NCBI RefSeq assembly: GCF_009758125.1 | Contig: NZ_WRXO01000001.1 | Coordinates: 1,302,001-1,366,000, forward strand | Reading direction: 5' to 3' | Length of the DNA: 64,000 nt | Source of the DNA: Chitinophaga oryziterrae | Lineage (GTDB): Bacteria; Bacteroidota; Bacteroidia; Chitinophagales; Chitinophagaceae | Part shown: piece after piece, positions 45,472 through 55,152 of the stretch | How positions within the stretch are numbered: position 1 is the first letter of the stretch | How the letters are laid out: each line of letters starts with the position of its first letter | Notes under the pieces: generated by a model | Seen by the model: only the letters and a program-made list of their open reading frames with translations | Told to the model about the DNA's origin: nothing | Databases searched by the model: none | Translations under genes and position numbers: made by a program

Positions 45472-46920
45472 ATGAAAGCGATATATATGCTGGCGCTGGT
45501 GTTATTATTGAGTGCCTGTACAAAGAATTTCGATGCGATCAATACTGATCCGAATACAGCAACGACTATTAGTCCGCAGTACCTTTTATCCACTGCCCTC
45601 ATTAAAACGGCTTATGCCTACCAGGATGATGCATTTATGGGCAAACCCGCAGAAGCAGGGCGTTACATTACCAAGGTGAGGAATGAAGGAGATGATTTAT
45701 TCGGTTGGTCTGCTGAGAACTGGGACAGCTATTATGGAACGCTGTCAGTCAATAAACAGTTATATGACCTGGCTGCGGAAAGTGGTATGAAACAGTATAT
45801 GGCCGTATCGCAGATTATCAGGGTGTTTAACTTCGCATATATCACTGACCTGTATGGTGATTGTCCTTACAGCGAAGCGTTGCTTTCAAAGGATAGTGGT
45901 ATTGTTCATCCGAAGTATGATCAGCAGGAAGTGATTTATACAGATTTATTAAAGACGCTGACTGCCGCGAATGATAGCCTGGCGAATACGAGCCTTGCTA
46001 TTAATACTACCTACGATGTATTATATGGTGGCAATAATCTGAAGTGGCGTAAGTTCGCGAATGCACTACATCTCCGTTTATTATTACGTATCTCTTCTCA
46101 TGATGCCACTGCTTTTACAGCTATGCAGACAATGTTGAATGATCCTGCAAAGTATCCTTTGTTTGAAAGTAATAGTGATAATGCAGCGGTGAAATACCTG
46201 GGAGTTACTTCTTCTGATAGCTGGGACGGGGGGAATCTGGTGAGTGAGGTGACAGAGGTAAATAAGTATAAACCAAGTAAGGAAATCGTAGACACGTTAT
46301 TATCCCTGAATGATCCGCGACTGGCCGTATGGATAGCGCCAGTGGCTTCCGAAACAGGATATACGGTTGATGGCAATACATATGTGGGCGTACCAAATGC
46401 AATCCCTTCTCCTTATGATTACAATGGAGGGGAAGCACATATTTCTGAATTGTCTGCCATCTTTTATCAGAATGCGAATGATTTGCTGAAGGCAAGTTTA
46501 ATGACGTATGCAGAGCAGTGTTTTATTTTAGCGGAAGCGGTGCAGCGTGGAGCAGTGACAGTGAGTGATGAAACAGCGGCTTCTCTTTACTATAAGGGAA
46601 TAACAGCGTCTCTGGAACAGAACGGCGTTAAAGCAGGTACTTATATGGAACAACCTGCCGTGGTTTATAAAGGCACATTATCCCAGTTGATTACACAGAA
46701 GTGGATCGCTCTGTTTTTAAAGGGAGCAGAAGGATGGTTTGATCATCGGCGTACAGGATACCCTGCTTTTGTACCCGGGCCATTGTCTGCCATACGCAAT
46801 ATCCCTTCCAGATATATTTATCCTACAACTGAACAATCTTACAATCTTTCACAATATAAATCTGCTGTAGCAAGACAGGGCGCTGACCAGACAACTACAC
46901 TGATGTGGTATCTTAAATAA
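45472..46920 (+). CDS. SusD/RagB-type surface lipoprotein
   Basis: A 482-residue lipoprotein with a lipobox cysteine at C16 (LLLSACTKNF). The mature start NFDAINTDPNTATTISPQYL is typical of the SusD-like_2 group, and the helical TPR fold continues through NNLKWRKFANALHLRLLLRI and FILAEAVQRG, with the characteristic GWFDHRRTGYPAF near the C-terminus. It caps the SusC barrel and binds substrate at the cell surface. It lies 11 bp after SusC and 5 bp before the first GDPD gene, so one mRNA is likely. Confidence 0.94.
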   Translation: MKAIYMLALVLLLSACTKNFDAINTDPNTATTISPQYLLSTALIKTAYAYQDDAFMGKPAEAGRYITKVRNEGDDLFGWSAENWDSYYGTLSVNKQLYDLAAESGMKQYMAVSQIIRVFNFAYITDLYGDCPYSEALLSKDSGIVHPKYDQQEVIYTDLLKTLTAANDSLANTSLAINTTYDVLYGGNNLKWRKFANALHLRLLLRISSHDATAFTAMQTMLNDPAKYPLFESNSDNAAVKYLGVTSSDSWDGGNLVSEVTEVNKYKPSKEIVDTLLSLNDPRLAVWIAPVASETGYTVDGNTYVGVPNAIPSPYDYNGGEAHISELSAIFYQNANDLLKASLMTYAEQCFILAEAVQRGAVTVSDETAASLYYKGITASLEQNGVKAGTYMEQPAVVYKGTLSQLITQKWIALFLKGAEGWFDHRRTGYPAFVPGPLSAIRNIPSRYIYPTTEQSYNLSQYKSAVARQGADQTTTLMWYLK

Positions 46921-46925
46921 TTTTT

Positions 46926-47624
46926 ATGAGAATTTTTATAATGATGATGGCAATGATGCATCCTGTTGTACCAGTGTCAAAGCATAAACATATCGTGATC
47001 GCCCACAGGGGCGATCATGTTTTATTGCCGGAGAACACACTGGCGGCTTATGCCAGTGCGATACGGGTAGGTGTAGATTATATAGAGACAGATCTGAGGA
47101 CAACAAAAAAAGGTGACCTGGTAATCAGGCATAATAGTCTTGAGGAGCTGAGTGATGATGAAGTGAAGAAGCTCCCTTCTTTCAAAGATGTATTAAAACT
47201 TTGCCGGAATAAGGTGAAGATCTATCTTGATTTTAAAGAGGCAGATGTAAGGGAGACTTACCGGATGATTTGTGCAGCGGGGATGGAGAAACAGGTAGTG
47301 GTGTATGCGAATACACTGGAGCAGTTGAAGTTGTGGAATGAGGTAGCACCGGATATGCCTATGCTTACCAGTGCGCCGGATAAAGACATAAGTGCCTTCC
47401 TGGATACGTATTCCATTGCTGGAGTAGATGGGTCTCTGGGAGAGTATAGTGCGGAAACACTGGCTTTGTTTAAAAGCAGGGGAATAGCGGTATGGCTGGA
47501 TGTGCAGAGTGGGGAAGAAGGCCCTGATATATGGGCAAAAGCATTAAAGGAAGGTGTTCCGGGGATGCAGACAGATCATCCTGCTGCGCTGGTAAAATAT
47601 TTAAAACAACAAAGGATCAGATAA
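46926..47624 (+). CDS. Glycerophosphodiester phosphodiesterase family protein (short form)
   Basis: A 232-residue member of the GDPD family. It has the opening motif IAHRGDHVLLPENTLAAYAS, the acidic pair in DYIETDLRTTKKGDLVIRH and a TIM-barrel end (VPGMQTDHPAALVKYL). Two features are odd. The usual H-D of the second motif reads RHNS, so the aspartate is replaced by asparagine, and the usual RTT-containing loop is lost. Activity may therefore be weak or altered. It overlaps the next GDPD gene by one base (TAATG), so translation is coupled. Confidence 0.88.
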   Translation: MRIFIMMMAMMHPVVPVSKHKHIVIAHRGDHVLLPENTLAAYASAIRVGVDYIETDLRTTKKGDLVIRHNSLEELSDDEVKKLPSFKDVLKLCRNKVKIYLDFKEADVRETYRMICAAGMEKQVVVYANTLEQLKLWNEVAPDMPMLTSAPDKDISAFLDTYSIAGVDGSLGEYSAETLALFKSRGIAVWLDVQSGEEGPDIWAKALKEGVPGMQTDHPAALVKYLKQQRIR

Positions 47625-48442
47625 TGTATAAATACTTCCTGGTATCATTGCTGGTATTCATACATCCTTCACCGGTAGACCCCATTATTGATGATTTTTA
47701 TCACCATCCGGAGAAGGTGTTAGTGGCTGCGCACCGCGCGGATCATAACAATTATCCCGAGAATTCTTTGCCTGCTATCAAAAGGGCCATAGCCGCAGGA
47801 ATAGATATAGTAGAACTGGATATAAGAGAAACCAAAGACGGGAAGATCGTGATAATGCATGATCAGCGTGTTGATCGTACCACCAATGGAAAGGGGCTGG
47901 TGAGTGAAATGACTTATGCGGAAATTGCTTTGCTCAGGTTGAAAAAAGAGGGACATATTACAGCAGAGCATATTCCTACCTTAGAGGAAGTGCTTAAGCT
48001 GACGAAGGGGCTTATCATGATAGATCTTGATTTTAAGGCAGAGACATCTTCTGCATTGAAAGAGACTTACAGATTAGTGAAGGCTAATCAGATGGAAAAA
48101 CAGGTACTGTTTTTTGTATATGATTATAAGGATGCTGTTGCGGGTCTACCGGTGATGCCCAGGGTGCATAATGTGGAAGAAGTAAGGACAGTACTGGACA
48201 TGAAGAGCTTTTCTATCATGCATATAGATGAATCTTTTTATTCGGATAGTTTGATGAGTGAGGTGCATAAGGCAGGTATGAGGGTATGGGCAAATGCTTT
48301 AGGGAAATATGACGACATGGAAGAAGTGCAAGCAGGGTCGGGATTTGAGGAGATGCTGAAAATGAAACAGGTGAATGTGATACAAACAAATTATCCTGAG
48401 CAATTGTTATCTTACCTGAAAAAGAAGGGCTACCACCGGTAA
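47624..48442 (+). CDS. Glycerophosphodiester phosphodiesterase
   Basis: A 272-residue secreted GDPD. The start at 47624 is supported by overlap with the preceding stop and by a signal peptide (MYKYFLVSLLVFIHPSPVDP). It has VAAHRADHNNYPENSLPAIK, VELDIRETKDGKIVIMHDQR and VDRTTNGKGLVSEMTYAEIA, so the catalytic histidines and acidic metal ligands are intact, unlike in its neighbour. It should cleave glycerophosphodiesters to glycerol-3-phosphate and an alcohol. The two GDPDs are tandem paralogues with clear divergence. Confidence 0.92.
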   Translation: MYKYFLVSLLVFIHPSPVDPIIDDFYHHPEKVLVAAHRADHNNYPENSLPAIKRAIAAGIDIVELDIRETKDGKIVIMHDQRVDRTTNGKGLVSEMTYAEIALLRLKKEGHITAEHIPTLEEVLKLTKGLIMIDLDFKAETSSALKETYRLVKANQMEKQVLFFVYDYKDAVAGLPVMPRVHNVEEVRTVLDMKSFSIMHIDESFYSDSLMSEVHKAGMRVWANALGKYDDMEEVQAGSGFEEMLKMKQVNVIQTNYPEQLLSYLKKKGYHR

Positions 48443-48489
48443 CAATTAATATTAATTTCATAGGTAGGATGGTGATAAAAAGTTTGAAA

Positions 48490-50070
48490 ATGATTACCTC
48501 GCACAAAAAATTACAGATGAGACTTTTCCTGTTGGGATGTTTAATGATAGGCTGTATAACAGCAAATGCACAGGAGGATAATCCGGATGCAGCACCGGCA
48601 GCGTTGATCCGTGGGCCTTATTTACAGGTGGGTTCCGCAACCAGTATGACAGTGCGCTGGCGTACCGATGTAGCTACCCGCAGCAGGGTACGTTATGGTG
48701 TTGAAAAGGCGGACCAGTTTGTGGATGATTCCATTTTACGTACGGAACATATTGTTACGGTGAAAGGTTTGCAGCCGCATACCCGTTATTACTATACCAT
48801 TGGTACATTTACCGGTGTTTTACAGGGGGATAAGGAGAATTACTTTTATACACTGCCGGAGACGGGTAAAGCCGCTACTTACAGAATTGGTGCTTTCGGG
48901 GATTGTGGGAATAACTCCGTGAATCAACGCAATGTAAAGGCGTCGGTATTGAAATACCTGAACGGGAATTATATGGATGCCTGGTTGTTATTGGGGGATA
49001 ATGCCTATAACAGTGGAACGGATGCAGAGTTTCAGTCGAAGTTTTTTAACATTTATAAGGATGATCTGTTGAAGAAATATCCGATGTTCCCTTCTCCCGG
49101 TAATCATGATTATAATGACAAGGATTTCCCCGGAGCCGTTGAGATGGCGCAAAAGACCCATCAGACAGCTTATTATCAGAATTTCTCTATGCCAACACAG
49201 GGAGAGTCCGGTGGGGTAGCTTCGAATACACAGGCTTTTTACTCTTTTGATGTGGGCAATATCCATTTCTTATCACTGGATTCTTATGGGATGGAAGAGA
49301 ACCAGTATCGTTTGTATGATACACTGGGGCCACAGGTGCAATGGATAAAGCGTGATCTGGAAGCGAATAAAAACAAACAGTGGGTAGTGGCTTACTGGCA
49401 TCATCCTCCTTATACCATGGGATCTCATAATTCTGATGATACAGATGAGCTGACGGCCATCAGGGAGAATTTCATCCGGATATTGGAGCGGTATGGAGTA
49501 GACCTGGTGTTATGCGGGCATAGTCACGATTATGAGCGTTCCCGTTTAATGAAGGGACATTATGGTAAGGAGACTACTTTCAGTGCTGCGTTGCATAATC
49601 TCAGTAACTCTTCCGGTTTGTATGATGGGAGTGAGAATTCCTGTCCGTATGTAAAGGATGCTAGCGGTCAGGGTACTGTATATGTAGTAACCGGTTCTTC
49701 CGGTAAGCTGGGGGGTACGCAACCGGCTTTTCCGCACAATGCCATGCAGTATTCCAATGCTACTGAGGGCGGTGCCAGTTTGCTGGAAGTGCAGGGTAAC
49801 AGGCTGGACCTCAAATGGATTTGTGCGGATGGGGTGATCAGGGACCATTTCACTATGATGAAAGAAGTGAACCAGCATAAAGTAATTAAGGCGAAAGCAG
49901 GAGAGAAGATTACGCTGACTGCCTCTTTCACAGGCAATTATAAATGGAGTGATCACATAACGACTACACGTAGTATTACTATTACAACAAAGGTGGGAAC
50001 ATCTTCTTATTTTGTGGAAGATAAAGAGAGTTGTGTGAAGGATTCTTTTACCATCATTGCTACTAAATGA
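48490..50070 (+). CDS. Purple-acid-phosphatase-like metallophosphoesterase
   Basis: A 526-residue exported phosphatase. I start it at 48490 (signal peptide near MRLFLLGCLMIGC, cleavage by about NAQ); 48517 is an alternative. An N-terminal fibronectin-like domain (RGPYLQVGSATSMTVRWRTD) precedes the calcineurin-like domain with all five metal motifs: GDCGNN, GDNAYN, GNHDYN, HHPPY and GHSHDYER. A C-terminal beta domain of about 50 residues follows. It should release phosphate from monoesters such as the glycerol phosphate made by the GDPDs. It lies 47 bp after GDPD2 and overlaps the next start by 4 bp. Confidence 0.92.
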   Translation: MITSHKKLQMRLFLLGCLMIGCITANAQEDNPDAAPAALIRGPYLQVGSATSMTVRWRTDVATRSRVRYGVEKADQFVDDSILRTEHIVTVKGLQPHTRYYYTIGTFTGVLQGDKENYFYTLPETGKAATYRIGAFGDCGNNSVNQRNVKASVLKYLNGNYMDAWLLLGDNAYNSGTDAEFQSKFFNIYKDDLLKKYPMFPSPGNHDYNDKDFPGAVEMAQKTHQTAYYQNFSMPTQGESGGVASNTQAFYSFDVGNIHFLSLDSYGMEENQYRLYDTLGPQVQWIKRDLEANKNKQWVVAYWHHPPYTMGSHNSDDTDELTAIRENFIRILERYGVDLVLCGHSHDYERSRLMKGHYGKETTFSAALHNLSNSSGLYDGSENSCPYVKDASGQGTVYVVTGSSGKLGGTQPAFPHNAMQYSNATEGGASLLEVQGNRLDLKWICADGVIRDHFTMMKEVNQHKVIKAKAGEKITLTASFTGNYKWSDHITTTRSITITTKVGTSSYFVEDKESCVKDSFTIIATK

Positions 50071-51791
50071 AGATAATCATTGTCCTTTCCGGTGTTTGCC
50101 TGTTTACAGTAATGACACTGGCTTTACCGGGAGGGACACCCAAACGTATAACCGATTACGTAAAAAAGACACAGGTTACTTTCAGCGCAAAGGCTACTGC
50201 CATGCAGCAGGCTATTGCACAGATAGATGTAAATGATACGGTTACACTATCCCGTGCTAAAGAGGCCTTGCGCCAATGCCGGATCAGTTATAAGCAACTG
50301 GCATTTTTCATGGAATACTTTTTTGCCAGTGAGGCATATGTATTCAATTCTCCACCCAGGTATGAAATAGATGAGCCTTATATAGAGTATGAAGCCCCGG
50401 TGGGATTACAGCAGATAGAATCTTTGCTGTATGATTCAGCCGTGTATTCCAGGAAAAAGGAACTAATGGCGCAGGCAGAGGTAGTAGCTAATACGGCTGC
50501 CGATCTGCCTTCTTTATTATATCACTTCTCCGCTACGGACGGGCAGGTGTTTGAGAGTGTGAAGCTGGAGCTGATACGTATTATGACCCTGTATATTGCG
50601 GGTTATGATGCCCCATTACTGAAGAGCGGAATAGATGAGTCCAGGGCCGCTATGGAGGCGGTGAATGAAGTGGTACTACCTTATACGACTGCCAGTGACA
50701 GTATAGGGTATTCTCTGAGGAAAGCGATAGATTATCTGCGACGTGCCAGGGATTTTGACCGGTTTGACCGGTTGACTTTTTTAGCGGATTATGCTTTGCC
50801 TTTAGAAAGGCAGTTGAGTGATTTTATGCATGCCAGGGGATTTGATGTGCATAGTACTCCTGCATTGGATGAAGATGAATTGTTTAGTAAGAATGCTTTG
50901 AGAAAAGCTGCTTTTCCAGGTGGAGGGAATATAGGGGACAGCGCTTTAGGAAGACGACTGTTTTTTGAGCCGGCATTGTCCGGGAACAATACGCGGAGCT
51001 GTGCTACCTGTCATCAGCCGGATAAGCATTTTACGGATGGGCTGGTAAAGAATGCTGCGCTGGATGGCGGGGTGTTACCCAGGAATACGCCTGGTTTGTT
51101 ATATGCCTGTTTTCAGTATTCACAGTTCTGGGACGGGCGGGTGAAAAGCCTGGAGGAGCAGGTACTTGCTGTGATGCATAGCAGGCAGGAAATGGCTGCT
51201 GATGATGATACAGTTGTTTATCGCTTACAGAAAGTATATAAGGGGATTACCATAAAGATGGTGGTGCATGCACTGGCTGCTTATGTGAGAACATTAACAC
51301 CTTTTAACTCTCCTTTTGATCATTATATGAATGGAGATCGTGCTGCTTTAACGGCTTTGCAAAAACATGGGTTTAATCTGTTTATGGGAAAAGCGAAATG
51401 TGGTACCTGTCACTTTGCGCCGTTGTTTAATGGATTGACTCCGCCATTATATAACCGGACTGAATTCGAGGTGTTAGGGACGCCTGTGAATGAAGACTTA
51501 TTACGTCCTGTTGCAGATACGGATCAGGGTCGTTATTCTTTCTTCAAAATAGGATTTTACAAAGGGGCGTTTAAGACACCTACATTGCGTAATGCTGCGG
51601 TAACGGGCCCTTATATGCATCATGGGGCATTTGGGAATATGGATGAGGTAATGGATTTTTATGATAGAGGAGGGGGGAATGGGATTGGATTGCCATTGTC
51701 TAATCAAACGCTGGGTACTGAGCAGTTGCACCTGGATACTACTGAAAAGAAAGCGATTATTGCTTTTATGGAAGCGCTTACTGATGAATAG
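50067..51791 (+). CDS. Di-haem cytochrome c peroxidase family protein
   Basis: A 574-residue periplasmic protein. The C-terminal half is a MauG/CcpA-type di-haem domain with haem motifs CATCH (312-316) and CGTCH (445-449), plus PRNTPGLLYACFQYSQFWDG and GPYMHHGAFGNMDEVM. The N-terminal half (about 30-290) is all-helical and imelysin-like, with EYEAPVGLQQIESLLYD. Its ATG overlaps the phosphatase stop (ATGA), so the two are coupled. The electron-transfer role within a phosphoester operon is unclear; it may remove peroxide or modify a partner. This is the last gene of the operon. Confidence 0.9.
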   Translation: MKIIIVLSGVCLFTVMTLALPGGTPKRITDYVKKTQVTFSAKATAMQQAIAQIDVNDTVTLSRAKEALRQCRISYKQLAFFMEYFFASEAYVFNSPPRYEIDEPYIEYEAPVGLQQIESLLYDSAVYSRKKELMAQAEVVANTAADLPSLLYHFSATDGQVFESVKLELIRIMTLYIAGYDAPLLKSGIDESRAAMEAVNEVVLPYTTASDSIGYSLRKAIDYLRRARDFDRFDRLTFLADYALPLERQLSDFMHARGFDVHSTPALDEDELFSKNALRKAAFPGGGNIGDSALGRRLFFEPALSGNNTRSCATCHQPDKHFTDGLVKNAALDGGVLPRNTPGLLYACFQYSQFWDGRVKSLEEQVLAVMHSRQEMAADDDTVVYRLQKVYKGITIKMVVHALAAYVRTLTPFNSPFDHYMNGDRAALTALQKHGFNLFMGKAKCGTCHFAPLFNGLTPPLYNRTEFEVLGTPVNEDLLRPVADTDQGRYSFFKIGFYKGAFKTPTLRNAAVTGPYMHHGAFGNMDEVMDFYDRGGGNGIGLPLSNQTLGTEQLHLDTTEKKAIIAFMEALTDE

Positions 51792-51891
51792 CAGCTATGA
51801 ATGCTTTTGTTTGTTTCATATAGATACCGTTAACCAGATACTAAACGGCCATACAGCCGGAAGAGTTTGATGCAGGAAAGAAGCCCTGGTA

Positions 51892-52128
51892 TTATTTGAG
51901 CTTATTCTTACGCAGGGAGTATTTGTAGAAGTCTTCCACTTTGGTCCTGGCCCAGGGTGTTTTGCGTAAGAATTTTAAACTGGACTGGATAGAAGGGTTA
52001 CTTGTAAAACAGTTAATCCTGATTTGTTGTCCCAGTTCATCCCATCCATAACTTTCCACAAGATGTGTAACGATCATCTCAAGTGTTAATCCATGAAGCG
52101 GATCATTGGACATAGTTTCTAACTGCAT
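51892..52128 (-). CDS. VF530 family DNA-binding protein
   Basis: A 78-residue protein of the VF530 (DUF2132) family, small helical proteins thought to bind DNA. The family pattern is complete: [40 protein letters not shown], then [20 protein letters not shown] start it at 52128 because AAGGAG and a TATCTTTG promoter box lie right upstream; the longer frame to 52200 would include the promoter. It stands alone, convergent with the peroxidase gene and divergent from the DUF5916 gene. Confidence 0.88.
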   Translation of the reverse strand: MQLETMSNDPLHGLTLEMIVTHLVESYGWDELGQQIRINCFTSNPSIQSSLKFLRKTPWARTKVEDFYKYSLRKNKLK

Positions 52129-52144
52129 AAGTACTCCTTTGGTA

Positions 52145-52152
52145 CAAAGATA
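52145..52152 (-). promoter_or_regulatory. TAnnTTTG promoter box of the VF530 gene
   Basis: TATCTTTG on the minus strand matches the Bacteroidota -7 consensus. It lies 16 bp before the chosen ATG, implying a short leader with AAGGAG. It helps decide the start. Confidence 0.5.
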
Positions 52153-52212
52153 AGGTTGTGAATTGGTATTTGTTTTTTGTACTTTGATCAGTAGAACCAC
52201 AATCTCATTATT

Positions 52213-54387
52213 TTGCGAATTATTCCCCGTTTATGTTGTTATATCCTGCTTATATTGCCACTGGTGGCTGTAGCGCAAAAAAAGAACGAAGCTTTTCAAC
52301 TGCACATATGCCGTGCTGTTTCTCCTGTTCAGATAGATGGAATGATGGATGAGCCAGCCTGGCAGGCTGCTGATGTAGCTACGGACTTCCACATGATATT
52401 ACCTATGGATACCAGCTATGCCAACGTGCGGACAGATGTACGTATGGTCTATGACGATCAGCACATTTACCTGCTGGTGGTGAACTATAACGGGGTTCCC
52501 GGCCCTTATATGGTAGAATCCTTAAGAAGGGATTTCGCGTTTCTCAAAAATGATAACTTCCTGCTTTTCATGGACCCTTTTGATGACCAGACCAATGGTT
52601 ATTCCTTTGGCGCAAATGCTGCCGGGGCTCAATGGGATGGGATTATGTATGATGGGGGAAAGGTGGATCTGAGCTGGGATAATAAATGGAGTTCTGTAGT
52701 AAAGAACTATCCTGATAAATGGATTTTTGAAGCGGTGATCCCTTTTAAGACGATCCGTTATAAGAAGGGGATCAGCAAATGGGGGATCAACTTTGGGCGG
52801 AATGACCTTAAAACAACAGAAAAGAGTAGCTGGGCGCCTGTGCCCAGACAGTTCCCCTCGGCCTCTTTAGCCTATACCGGTGCGCTGGTATGGGATGTAC
52901 CGCCACCGGACCCCGGGCCTAATATTTCTGTGATCCCTTACCTGCTGGGTGGTGTGAACAAGGATTATACAACGGGGAAAAAGGCGCATTACAGGGGAGA
53001 TGGGGGAGTAGATGCCAAGATAGCCGTCACCTCTTCGCTGAACCTGGATCTGACTATCAACCCTGATTTCTCGCAGGTGGATGTGGATAAACAGGTGACG
53101 AACCTGGACCGGTTTGAGCTGTTCTTCCCCGAGAAGCGGCAGTTCTTCCTGGAGAACGGGGACCAGTTCACCAACTTCGGGTATAGTACTATCCGGCCTT
53201 TCTTCTCCAGGCGCATAGGGTTGGGCGTGCCTATCCTCTTTGGCGCCAGGCTGAGTGGGAAGCTGGATAAGAACTGGCGGATGGGATTGATGAACATGCA
53301 GACGGATGCGGAATCGTCCCAGGGCCTGCCTGCCCAGAATTTTACAGTAGCAGCATTGCAAAGGCGGGTATTTGCCCGGTCGAATGTGGGGTTGTTGTTT
53401 ATCAATAAGGAGTCCATCAATTATCAGCCATCAGCAGATAAGCCGGTGTATTCACGCTATAACCGGAACCTTGGGATGGAGTATAACCTGGCCTCTTCCA
53501 ATAATTTCTGGACGGGGAAGGCATTGCTGCTAAAGTCTGCGACCCCTGGTAAAACAGGGCACGATTGGGTACATGCTGCCAATTTACAATATACCAGCCG
53601 GGTCTGGAATATAAGCTGGCAGCATGAGTATGTAGGGCATAACTATAATGCAGAGGTAGGATATGTACCCAGGCAGGGATATATCAAGCTGCTACCGCAG
53701 GTGACCCGCTTATTCTTTCCAAAAGCAGGAGCAGTGTTAAGTCATGGGCCACAGGTACAGCTCACCAATTTCTTTGATGAGCATATGAAACGTACGGACA
53801 ATGAGTTGCTCTTGTCTTATGGGATCGTGTTCCGCAAACGGAATACGTTGAATGTATGGACTACGAACAGTTATGTGCGTTTGCTGCAGCCGTTTGATCC
53901 GACAAATACAGGAAAAGATAGCCTGGCTACAGGAACTGTGCATAGCTGGAACACTGTAGGCGTGGATTATGTATCCAGGCCGCAAAGCCTTTTCACCTAC
54001 TCTTTTTCCGGGCGTTATGGCGGTTATTATGCAGACGGGACACGGCTGACGCTGGGCGGAGAGCTGGGTTACCGTTTTCAGCCGTATGTGAGTATTGCAC
54101 TGAGTACAACGTATAATGATATCCGGCTACCACAGCCCTGGGGCAGGAATGCCTTTCTGCTGGCAGGACCGAGACTGGACGTCACCATGACCAATACGCT
54201 CTTCTTTACGGGTTTTATGCAGTATAATGAGCAGTTGAAGAACATGAACCTGAACACACGTTTACAATGGCGGTATCGTCCGGCATCTGATCTGTTCATT
54301 GTATATACAGATAATTATCTGCCGGCACCTTTAGCGATCAAAACAAGGGCGTTGGTCATAAAGCTGGTGTACTGGTTGAATATCTAG
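52213..54387 (+). CDS. DUF5916 outer-membrane protein with CBM9-like domain
   Basis: A 724-residue exported protein. The signal peptide is [20 protein letters not shown]. Residues about 30-215 form a family-9-like carbohydrate-binding fold ([34 protein letters not shown]). The rest is DUF5916 ([40 protein letters not shown]), probably a beta barrel ending in [10 protein letters not shown]. No ATG is available: the first in-frame start is TTG at 52213, after an in-frame stop close upstream. The function of the family is unknown. Monocistronic. Confidence 0.85.
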   Translation: MRIIPRLCCYILLILPLVAVAQKKNEAFQLHICRAVSPVQIDGMMDEPAWQAADVATDFHMILPMDTSYANVRTDVRMVYDDQHIYLLVVNYNGVPGPYMVESLRRDFAFLKNDNFLLFMDPFDDQTNGYSFGANAAGAQWDGIMYDGGKVDLSWDNKWSSVVKNYPDKWIFEAVIPFKTIRYKKGISKWGINFGRNDLKTTEKSSWAPVPRQFPSASLAYTGALVWDVPPPDPGPNISVIPYLLGGVNKDYTTGKKAHYRGDGGVDAKIAVTSSLNLDLTINPDFSQVDVDKQVTNLDRFELFFPEKRQFFLENGDQFTNFGYSTIRPFFSRRIGLGVPILFGARLSGKLDKNWRMGLMNMQTDAESSQGLPAQNFTVAALQRRVFARSNVGLLFINKESINYQPSADKPVYSRYNRNLGMEYNLASSNNFWTGKALLLKSATPGKTGHDWVHAANLQYTSRVWNISWQHEYVGHNYNAEVGYVPRQGYIKLLPQVTRLFFPKAGAVLSHGPQVQLTNFFDEHMKRTDNELLLSYGIVFRKRNTLNVWTTNSYVRLLQPFDPTNTGKDSLATGTVHSWNTVGVDYVSRPQSLFTYSFSGRYGGYYADGTRLTLGGELGYRFQPYVSIALSTTYNDIRLPQPWGRNAFLLAGPRLDVTMTNTLFFTGFMQYNEQLKNMNLNTRLQWRYRPASDLFIVYTDNYLPAPLAIKTRALVIKLVYWLNI

Positions 54388-54552
54388 ATGTAATTAAATT
54401 TGCATATGACTACTGAGCCTGTCTCTGCACCCGGTAGTATTGAATGCTGCTTGACAAAGAGTTATTTTTTTTGTACCTTCATACAAATCACGTTGTTCGT
54501 TCCACTTATTTTTATTTCACCCGGAACGGATATAAATGATAGCAATTACACT

Positions 54553-55008
54553 ATGGGTAGATCACAAGAAACTTTCAGTAAAAAAGAAAACGAAAAGAAA
54601 AGATTAAAAAAGAAAAAAGACAAGGAAGAAAAGAAGGCCGAAAGACAAGCCAATTCAAAACCAGGTAAAACACTGGAAGAAATGATGGCTTACATCGATG
54701 AGAATGGTAACATTTCATCAACTCCACCAGATCCCAAGAAAAAGAAGATTATCAGAAGCGAAGACATCCAGATTGGTGTTGCAAAACAGCAACCTATGGA
54801 TGAGGCTGAACTGATCCGTAAGGGAGTGGTTACATTCTTTAATGAATCCAAAGGTTATGGCTTTATTAAAGATCTGCAAACCCAGGAAAGCATATTTGTG
54901 CATATCAATGAGCTGGTGGATGCGATAAAAGAGCACGACAAAGTAACCTTTGAAGTGCAGATGGGACATAAAGGCCCGAACGCAGTATCAGTGAAGAAGA
55001 GCAGTTAA
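54553..55008 (+). CDS. Cold-shock-domain protein with basic N-terminal extension
   Basis: A 151-residue RNA-binding protein. I start it at 54553 (MGRSQETFSKKENEKKRLKK). The first 35 residues are strongly Lys/Glu-rich, then a linker, and residues about 88-150 form a cold-shock domain with both RNA motifs: GVVTFFNESKGYGFI (RNP1) and SIFVHINEL (RNP2). The family is a common Bacteroidetes CspA variant with a long charged tail. It probably acts as an RNA chaperone. The 165-bp region before it may be a 5' UTR. A terminator follows at 55103. Confidence 0.9.
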   Translation: MGRSQETFSKKENEKKRLKKKKDKEEKKAERQANSKPGKTLEEMMAYIDENGNISSTPPDPKKKKIIRSEDIQIGVAKQQPMDEAELIRKGVVTFFNESKGYGFIKDLQTQESIFVHINELVDAIKEHDKVTFEVQMGHKGPNAVSVKKSS

Positions 55009-55102
55009 GTACGACACCGGTCTTTACTTTCAATATCCTTTTATGGTATTAAGTACCATAACGGAAGAAGTTTGAGGTAAGGTGAATAATATTATAACCT
55101 GG

Positions 55103-55130
55103 AAAGCTGTCCTTATGGACGGCTTTTTTT
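55103..55130 (+). terminator. Rho-independent terminator
   Basis: AAAGCTGTCC (55103-55112) and GGACGGCTTT (55117-55126) pair around TTAT, followed by TTTT. It ends the cold-shock gene, just before the convergent response regulator gene. Confidence 0.85.
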
Positions 55131-55152
55131 ATTGGCCGGTATTCTAATGTAT

